Shown here piece by piece: positions 58,511-64,000 of a DNA stretch of 64,000 nucleotides. Source of the DNA: Homoserinimonas aerilata (GTDB taxonomy: Bacteria > Actinomycetota > Actinomycetes > Actinomycetales > Microbacteriaceae); assembly GCF_006716125.1 (NCBI RefSeq), contig NZ_VFOM01000003.1, positions 106,591 through 170,590 on the forward strand. The letters are read 5' to 3'. Both the position numbers and the translations under genes were made by a program. The stretch's first letter is position 1. Each line of letters opens with the position of its first letter. The notes under the pieces are model-generated. The model was given only the letters and a program-made list of their open reading frames with translations. It was not told the DNA's origin and did not search any database.

Positions 58511-59887
58511 GTGGGCTTTGTGGATTCGACCGGTCTACGGGCCGATTTCGCCGTGCGGCTGTCTGAGCTGTACGGCACGGAGGTTCCCGCCTACACGACG
58601 CTCGTCGAGGTCGCCCACGAGGTGAACTCCGACGTCGTTGCACGGCTCGGGGCGGAGGCGGAGCGTCTCGGCTCGATCGACCGCGTCACCGCCGAGAGGC
58701 ACGGCGCGATCCGCGTCGGCACACGCGAGGAGCTCGCCCAGGTGGCGCGTGTCTTCGCGGCCATGGGCATGCATCCGGTCGGCTTCTATGATCTGCGTGA
58801 CGCCATCGGTGGCGTTCCTGTCGTGTCGACCGCGTTCCGCCCGGTCGACGGTGAGGAGCTCGCGAAGAACCCGTTCCGTGTCTTCACCTCGGTGCTTGCG
58901 GTGGCCGACCGCCGCTATTTCACCGAAGACCAGCAGCGTCGTCTCGAGACGTTTCTGGCCGCGCGCGAGCTGTTCCCGCCCGAACTCCTCACGCTTGCCG
59001 ACGAAGCGATCGACGGCGGAGGCCTCGACGAGGAGCAGGCCGAACGCTTTCTCACCCTCGCGACGGCGTCGTTCGAGCTGTCGCCCGAGCCGGTCGATCG
59101 CGCCTGGTATGAGGAGCTGGAGGCCGTGTCATCCGTCGCCTCCGACATCGGCGGCGTCTCGTCGACACACATCAATCACCTCACCCCGCGCGTGCTCGAT
59201 ATCGACGATCTCTACGCGCGCATGTCGGCCCGCGGCGTGACCATGATCGACGATATCCAGGGCCCGCCGCGCTGGCAGGGGCCGGATGTTCTTCTGCGGC
59301 AGACCTCGTTCCGTGCGCTCGCCGAGCCGCGCAGTTTTCGCGAACCCGACGGCTCGATCATCACCGATGAGCTGCGCGTGCGTTTCGGCGAGGTCGAGGC
59401 GCGCGGCGTCGCGCTCACCCCGGCCGGGCGTGAGGTGTACGACCGGATGATGGTGGCCGTCGACGACGCGTTGGCTGGCGTGCCGCGCATCCGGGCCGCG
59501 GAGAAAGCTGCTGAGGTGTGGGGCAGCGGGTTCCCGGACACGGAGGTGGAGATGGCGGCTCAGGGCCTCGCCTACTACCGCTACACGGCGGCACGGCAAC
59601 CGGGCGAGCGGCCCGCCGACGTCCCGACGCTCATCCGCGACGGCTGGCTCGAGGTCGAGCCGATCGTCTACGAGGACTTCCTGCCGCGCTCGGCCGCCGG
59701 CATCTTCCAGTCGAATCTGACGGGCGAAGGCTCGAAGGATGCCACGCAGCAGGCCGTCGAACTCGATGAGGCGTGGATGGCCGAGGTGCTCGGCCGCCCC
59801 CTGCACGACCCCTACGAACTGTATGCGGCGCAGAGCGAGGCGAGCCTCGCATCCGCGCTTGAAGCTCTCGACGCATCCGATCACTGA
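58511..59887 (+). CDS. hglS: 2-oxoadipate dioxygenase/decarboxylase (HglS, DUF1338 family)
   Basis: 458-aa Fe(II) enzyme converting 2-oxoadipate to D-2-hydroxyglutarate in lysine catabolism, a reaction shown for Pseudomonas HglS (YdcJ/DUF1338). Key residues fit: His64 and Arg68 in HGAIR, His220 in STHINHLTP and a Glu in FGEVEARGVALTPAG. FQSNLTGEGSKDATQQ near the C-terminus is conserved. The GTG at 58511 has GAGAGGGA at good spacing; another GTG at 58481 is in frame. The next genes encode the steps before and after it in the pathway, which strongly supports the call. Confidence 0.92.
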   Translation: MGFVDSTGLRADFAVRLSELYGTEVPAYTTLVEVAHEVNSDVVARLGAEAERLGSIDRVTAERHGAIRVGTREELAQVARVFAAMGMHPVGFYDLRDAIGGVPVVSTAFRPVDGEELAKNPFRVFTSVLAVADRRYFTEDQQRRLETFLAARELFPPELLTLADEAIDGGGLDEEQAERFLTLATASFELSPEPVDRAWYEELEAVSSVASDIGGVSSTHINHLTPRVLDIDDLYARMSARGVTMIDDIQGPPRWQGPDVLLRQTSFRALAEPRSFREPDGSIITDELRVRFGEVEARGVALTPAGREVYDRMMVAVDDALAGVPRIRAAEKAAEVWGSGFPDTEVEMAAQGLAYYRYTAARQPGERPADVPTLIRDGWLEVEPIVYEDFLPRSAAGIFQSNLTGEGSKDATQQAVELDEAWMAEVLGRPLHDPYELYAAQSEASLASALEALDASDH

Positions 59888-59909
59888 ACTGAAACCCCCA
59901 GGAGACCCC

Positions 59910-61427
59910 ATGACGACCATCACCACCCCTTCGACCGCCGAACTGCGCGAGCTCGCCAAGAAGAGCCTTGAGGCGTGCGGCGCCACCATTCCGGAGGGCA
60001 CGGGTATCACGGCGCGCTCGCCGATCACGGGCGAGTCCCTGTTCGAGTTGGGGGAGACTCCGGATGTCGCGGCCGCGATCGATCGCGCGCATGAGGCTTT
60101 TCTGCAGTGGCGTTCGGTGCCCGCCCCCGTGCGCGGCTTCGTCGTGAAGCGTCTCGGCGAGCTCATCGCGGAGCACAAGCAGGACGTGGCGAATCTCATC
60201 ACGATCGAGGTCGGCAAGATCGGTTCGGAGGCGCTCGGCGAGGCGCAGGAGATGATCGACATCTGCGATCTGGCGGTGGGCATCTCCCGTCAGCTCGACG
60301 GTCGCACCATGCCGTCGGAGCGGCCCGGTCACCGCCTGATGGAGACGTGGCATCCGCTCGGCGTCGTCGCGGTCATCTCGGCCTTCAACTTTCCGGCGGC
60401 CGTGTGGTCGTGGAACACGGCCCTCGCTCTCGTCTGTGGTGACGCCGTCATCTGGAAGCCGTCCGAGACGGCCAGCCTCACCGCCCTCGCCTGTTCGGCT
60501 CTGCTCGACCGGGCGCTGAAGGAGCACGGCATGCCGGCGGGTGTCAGCCAGGTGGTGCTGACCGACGCGGCCGGGGCATCCGTTCTCGTCGACAGCCCGA
60601 AGGTGCCGCTCGTCTCGGCCACCGGATCGGAGCGCATGGGCGCCCAGATCGCGCCGCGCATCGCCGCCCGCTTCGGCCGCGCGCTGCTCGAACTCGGCGG
60701 CAACAACGCCGCCATCGTCGCCCCGAGCGCCGACCTCGACCTCGCCGCGCGCGGGATCGTGTTCTCGGCTGCGGGCACGGCCGGCCAGCGCTGCACCTCG
60801 ATGCGCCGCGTGATCGCGCACTCCTCCCTCGTCGATGACCTCGTCGGCCGCCTCACGGAGGTCTACGCGCGCCTGCCCATCGGCAGCCCCACCGACGACG
60901 GCACGCTCGTCGGCCCCGTCATCAACCCGGCCGCCTACGAGCGGATGCAGGAGGCCATCGAGCAGGCGGTCGCCGACGGCGGCGAACTCGTGGTGGGTGG
61001 TGGCAGGCGCGACGCAGGCGGCGACGCCTTCTACGTGGAGCCGGCGATCGTTCGGATGCCCGCCCAGACCGACATCGTGCGCCGCGAGACCTTCGCCCCG
61101 CTTCTGTATGTGCTCGAATATGACACCATCGAGCAGGCCATCGCCCTGCAGAACGACGTGCCGCAGGGCCTCTCGTCGAGCATCTTCACGCTCGACCAGC
61201 GCGAGGCCGAGCAGTTCATGGCCGCCGAGGGCAGCGACTGCGGAATCGTCAACGTCAACATCGGCACCTCCGGCGCGGAGATCGGCGGCGCGTTCGGCGG
61301 CGAGAAGACCACCGGCGGCGGACGCGAGTCCGGCTCGGACGCCTGGCGCGCCTACATGCGTCGCGCCACCAACACCATCAACTACTCGCACGACCTGCCG
61401 CTGGCGCAGGGGGTGAACTTCTCGTGA
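59910..61427 (+). CDS. amaB: Piperidine-6-carboxylate / 2-aminoadipate semialdehyde dehydrogenase (AmaB, ALDH7 type)
   Basis: 505-aa aldehyde dehydrogenase. The ALDH7 pattern is visible: WHPLGVVAVISAFNFPAAVW, FGRALLELGGNNAAIV (active-site Glu) and GTAGQRCTSMRR with the catalytic Cys; INVNIGTSGAEIGGAFGG-like ending is also ALDH7-typical. It oxidises 2-aminoadipate 6-semialdehyde to 2-aminoadipate with NAD. An aminotransferase would connect it to HglS and is not in the window. The ATG at 59910 has GGAGA 5 nt upstream; the GTG of the regulator overlaps its stop. Confidence 0.93.
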   Translation: MTTITTPSTAELRELAKKSLEACGATIPEGTGITARSPITGESLFELGETPDVAAAIDRAHEAFLQWRSVPAPVRGFVVKRLGELIAEHKQDVANLITIEVGKIGSEALGEAQEMIDICDLAVGISRQLDGRTMPSERPGHRLMETWHPLGVVAVISAFNFPAAVWSWNTALALVCGDAVIWKPSETASLTALACSALLDRALKEHGMPAGVSQVVLTDAAGASVLVDSPKVPLVSATGSERMGAQIAPRIAARFGRALLELGGNNAAIVAPSADLDLAARGIVFSAAGTAGQRCTSMRRVIAHSSLVDDLVGRLTEVYARLPIGSPTDDGTLVGPVINPAAYERMQEAIEQAVADGGELVVGGGRRDAGGDAFYVEPAIVRMPAQTDIVRRETFAPLLYVLEYDTIEQAIALQNDVPQGLSSSIFTLDQREAEQFMAAEGSDCGIVNVNIGTSGAEIGGAFGGEKTTGGGRESGSDAWRAYMRRATNTINYSHDLPLAQGVNFS

Positions 61428-62173
61428 ACATCGACCTTGCGCCGGGCGTTGCTGCTGGGCTTGCGCCCGAGCTTGTGACCGGGCGCAGGGTCAGCTCCAC
61501 AGACCTCATCCACGAGAAGCTCCGCACGGGCATCGTCTCGGGCGAGCTCGCGGCAGGGTCGCGGCACTCCATCTACCAGCTGGCAGAACGCTTCGGCGTC
61601 TCGCGCACGCCCGTGCGCGACGCCGTGCTGAGGCTCGCCGACGCCGGCATGCTCACCATCGAGCGCAACCGCGGTGTCGTCATCCGGGGGCTGGGGGTCG
61701 AGGAGATCCGCTCCGTGTTCGAACTGCGGCTCCTGCTCGAGGTGCCTGCGGCGGCCGCAGCGGCACGGGCGCACCCACCGGCACTCCTTGCCGCACTGGG
61801 CGGATGCCTGGCCGGTCTCGATGAGGCGGCCGCAGCATCCGATTCTCTCGCCTTCTCCGCACACGACCGCAGGCTGCACCGGCTGATTCTCGAGGCGAGC
61901 GGCAACGCCCGGTTGGTCGACATGGTCGAGTCGTTGCGCGATTCGACGCAGGTGCGGGGCGTGTCGACGATGCAGCGTTCGCGCAGCCTTCGGCAGGTGG
62001 AGGGCGAGCATGTTCCGATCGTGGAGGCGATCAGGGAGGGTGATGCGGATGCCGCGGCCCGGCTGATGAGGGAGCATCTGGTCGAGACGGGTCGGCTTCT
62101 GATGCGGCAGGTCGCGGCGAGCTCGGGCGAGGCCGTTCCGCAGGAGTGGCCGCCCGCGCTGGTGGCGCCGTGA
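61424..62173 (+). CDS. GntR family regulator, FCD subfamily (lysine catabolic operon)
   Basis: 249-aa regulator with a winged helix at about residues 25-90 (IHEKLRTGIVSGELAAGSRH, ERFGVSRTPVRDAVLRLADA) and an FCD domain (LAFSAHDRRLHRLILEASGN with the metal-binding Asp/His). It is embedded between amaB and the D-2-hydroxyglutarate dehydrogenase gene, overlapping both by GTGA, so it is expected to sense a pathway intermediate such as 2-oxoadipate or 2-hydroxyglutarate and to regulate its own operon. Effector is inference. Confidence 0.92.
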   Translation: MNIDLAPGVAAGLAPELVTGRRVSSTDLIHEKLRTGIVSGELAAGSRHSIYQLAERFGVSRTPVRDAVLRLADAGMLTIERNRGVVIRGLGVEEIRSVFELRLLLEVPAAAAAARAHPPALLAALGGCLAGLDEAAAASDSLAFSAHDRRLHRLILEASGNARLVDMVESLRDSTQVRGVSTMQRSRSLRQVEGEHVPIVEAIREGDADAAARLMREHLVETGRLLMRQVAASSGEAVPQEWPPALVAP

Positions 62174-64000
62174 GCTCTCCCGCGACCGTGCAACGCGATC
62201 TCGCCTACGAACTCTCGCGCGTCGTCGGCGGCTCGGTCGAGACGGATGCGCGCCGCCGGGCCGAATATTCGAGCGACGCGTCGAACTACCGGGTCGTACC
62301 CGAGGTCGTCGTGTTCCCCCGGGATGTCGACGACATTCTCGCGGTCGCGGAGGTCTCGCGTGAAACGGGCACCCCGCTGACGACACGCGGCGGCGGCACC
62401 TCCGTCGCCGGCAACGCGGTCGGGCCGGGCATCGTGATGGACCTGTCGCGGCATGTGAACCGCGTGATCGAGCTCGACCCGGAGGCGCGCACCGCCCGCG
62501 TTGAGCCGGGCCTCGTCATGGGCGCGCTGCAGAAGGCAGCCGCCCCGCACGGCCTGCGCTTCGGGCCCGACCCGTCCACCTGGGCTCGGGCGACGCTCGG
62601 CGGCATGATCGGCAACAACGCCTGCGGCTCGCACTCGCTCGTGTACGGCACCACGGCCGACAACGTGCTCGACCTCGACGTTGTCGACGGGCTGGGGCGG
62701 CGATTTCGGACGGCGACGGCATCCAGCGGTGCTCTTATCGGGGGCCTTGAAGAATTCACGCAGGCGAATCTGGCCGTTCTGCGCACCGAGCTGGGCCGCT
62801 TCGGTCGGCAGGTGAGCGGCTACGGCCTGCACCACCTTCTGCCCGAGAACGGCCGCAACCTCGCCCGCGCGCTCGTCGGCAGCGAGGGCACCTGCGCGGT
62901 CACGCTCGGCGCGACGGTCACACTCGTGCCCGTGCCGGTCGACCCGCTGCTGCTCGTGCTCGGCTACCCGACGATGGCGGATGCGGCGGATGCGGTGCCC
63001 GCGATCATCGCGCACCGCGCGTCCGCAATAGAGGGGCTCGATGCGCGCCTCGTCGACGCGGTGCGGCGGGCGAAGGGTGCGGGCGCCGTCGCGAACCTGC
63101 CCGAGGGTGGCGGCTGGCTGCTCATCGAGGTGTCGGGCTCCGACGCCAGATCACGCGCCGATGCGATCGTGCGCGACGCCGACGCGCTGTCGTCGCGCCT
63201 GTTCGCGGAGGGCCGCGAGACGCGTGCCATCTGGCGCATCCGCGAAGACGGGGTCGGCCTCGCCGGTCGCACCGCCGCGGGCGAGCAGGCATGGCCGGGC
63301 TTCGAGGATGCGGCCGTTCCGCCTGAGCGTCTGGGTGCCTACCTGCGCGAATTCGAGCAGCTGCTCGACGGCTACGGCGTCTCCGGAATGCCGTACGGCC
63401 ACTTCGGCGACGGCTGCATCCACGTGCGCCTCGACATCCCGCTCGAGCGTGACGGTGCCGTTCTCCGCGAGCTGATGACGGATGCTGCGCGTCTCGTCGC
63501 CAGTCACGGCGGCTCCCTCTCGGGTGAGCACGGCGACGGGCGGGCCCGCAGCGAACTGCTGCCGATCATGTACTCGCCGGATGCGATCAGGGCGTTCGAA
63601 GGATTCAAGCAACTGTTCGACCCCGCCAACCTCCTCAACCCGGGCGTGCTCGTCGCCCCGCGTCCGCTCGACGCCGACCTGCGCCGACCGCAGGCGCTGC
63701 CCTTGCCGAAGGTGCGCGGCTTCGCCCTCGACCACGACGGCGGCGACTTCACAAAAGCCGTGCACCGCTGCGTCGGAGTCGGCAAATGCCGGGCCGACAA
63801 CACGGCATCCGGCGGCTTCATGTGCCCGTCATACCTCGCCACGGGTGACGAGAAGGACTCGACTCGCGGCCGCGCCCGCGTGCTGCAGGAGATGGCCAAC
63901 GGAACCCTCGTCACCGGCGGATGGCAGTCACCCGAAGTGCAGGAATCGCTCGACCTGTGCCTCTCATGCAAAGCCTGCGCGAGCGACTGCCCGGCCGGCG
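62170..64000 (+). CDS. D-2-hydroxyglutarate dehydrogenase, FAD/4Fe-4S type (C-terminus cut by window end)
   Basis: At least 610 residues are present and the frame runs off the window. The N-terminal FAD-binding (VAO/GlcD) domain shows TRGGGTSVAGNAVGPGIVMD and FGPDPSTWARATLGGMIGNN; MPYGHFGDGCIHVRLDIPL and SLSGEHGDGRARSELLP follow in the C-terminal oxidase part. Then comes a ferredoxin-like region with CVGVGKC, FMCPSYLATGDEKDSTRGRA and a second cluster CLSCKACASDCPAG at the very end. This architecture oxidises D-2-hydroxy acids; after HglS it should turn D-2-hydroxyglutarate into 2-oxoglutarate. GTG start overlaps the GntR stop. Confidence 0.92.
   Translation, partial: MSSPATVQRDLAYELSRVVGGSVETDARRRAEYSSDASNYRVVPEVVVFPRDVDDILAVAEVSRETGTPLTTRGGGTSVAGNAVGPGIVMDLSRHVNRVIELDPEARTARVEPGLVMGALQKAAAPHGLRFGPDPSTWARATLGGMIGNNACGSHSLVYGTTADNVLDLDVVDGLGRRFRTATASSGALIGGLEEFTQANLAVLRTELGRFGRQVSGYGLHHLLPENGRNLARALVGSEGTCAVTLGATVTLVPVPVDPLLLVLGYPTMADAADAVPAIIAHRASAIEGLDARLVDAVRRAKGAGAVANLPEGGGWLLIEVSGSDARSRADAIVRDADALSSRLFAEGRETRAIWRIREDGVGLAGRTAAGEQAWPGFEDAAVPPERLGAYLREFEQLLDGYGVSGMPYGHFGDGCIHVRLDIPLERDGAVLRELMTDAARLVASHGGSLSGEHGDGRARSELLPIMYSPDAIRAFEGFKQLFDPANLLNPGVLVAPRPLDADLRRPQALPLPKVRGFALDHDGGDFTKAVHRCVGVGKCRADNTASGGFMCPSYLATGDEKDSTRGRARVLQEMANGTLVTGGWQSPEVQESLDLCLSCKACASDCPAG

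Overview
The window comes from a high-GC actinobacterium, most probably a Microbacteriaceae-type genus (order Micrococcales). The grounds are strong GC bias, dense head-to-tail operons joined by ATGA/GTGA overlaps, many GTG starts, -10 hexamers placed exactly 12 nt upstream of start codons (leaderless mRNAs), the hadA-hadB-murB and surf1-DUF3817-guaA gene orders, and many short palindromic intergenic repeats. This assignment is inference; no rRNA gene is present.

Layout. 0-1.3 kb: end of a sugar ABC permease pair. 1.6-3.7 kb: an ECF42-type sigma factor with its YCII/DGPF partner, then a DUF4287 protein. 3.7-23.8 kb: a large catabolic region. A cyclase plus GntR faces an eight-gene minus-strand operon (alpha/beta-hydrolase-CMD fusion, mandelate-racemase-type enolase, hydrolase, Ldh-type dehydrogenase, LhgO-type oxidase, CaiB CoA-transferase, CitE lyase, PcaB-type lyase). 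It is divergent from a plus-strand block with homologues of 4-oxalomesaconate hydratase, CHA/HMG aldolase and 4-oxalomesaconate tautomerase (GalB, GalC, GalD types), a dehydrogenase, a complete ABC importer, a GntR regulator and an MFS permease. No ring-cleavage dioxygenase is visible.

23.9-31 kb: a GH13 enzyme carrying in-frame REP-type repeats, a lower-GC patch with an SRPBCC gene, a PuuD-like hydrolase, tRNA-Thr and tRNA-Met, a lower-GC two-gene unit (NdpA-like nucleoid protein plus RelA/SpoT-type synthetase) ending in an attC-like structure, and a Fic/Doc-type gene. 31-36.8 kb: UvrA-like ATPase, two membrane proteins and a siderophore-interacting flavoreductase. 37.2-41.9 kb: an NnrS-like membrane protein and a membrane-anchored, cupredoxin-fused copper nitrite reductase, with OsmC and DUF2249 genes on the other strand. 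42-45.2 kb: SDR genes, a CGNR regulator, and a strongly signalled 25-residue Cys-containing peptide gene with its own promoter, ribosome-binding site and terminator.

45.2-55.2 kb: housekeeping genes (hadA/hadB-type dehydratases, murB, an ABC-2 exporter, guaB3, glpD, surf1, guaA). 55.3-58.3 kb: an arsenic cluster (arsC, arsO-like, arsR, aquaporin). 58.5-64 kb: a lower lysine/2-aminoadipate operon (HglS-type 2-oxoadipate dioxygenase/decarboxylase, AmaB-type aldehyde dehydrogenase, GntR, D-2-hydroxyglutarate dehydrogenase cut by the window end). Together these could carry piperidine-6-carboxylate to 2-oxoglutarate, except for an aminotransferase not seen here.

Five families of palindromic REP-like elements are scattered through the non-coding DNA; one family has invaded two reading frames.
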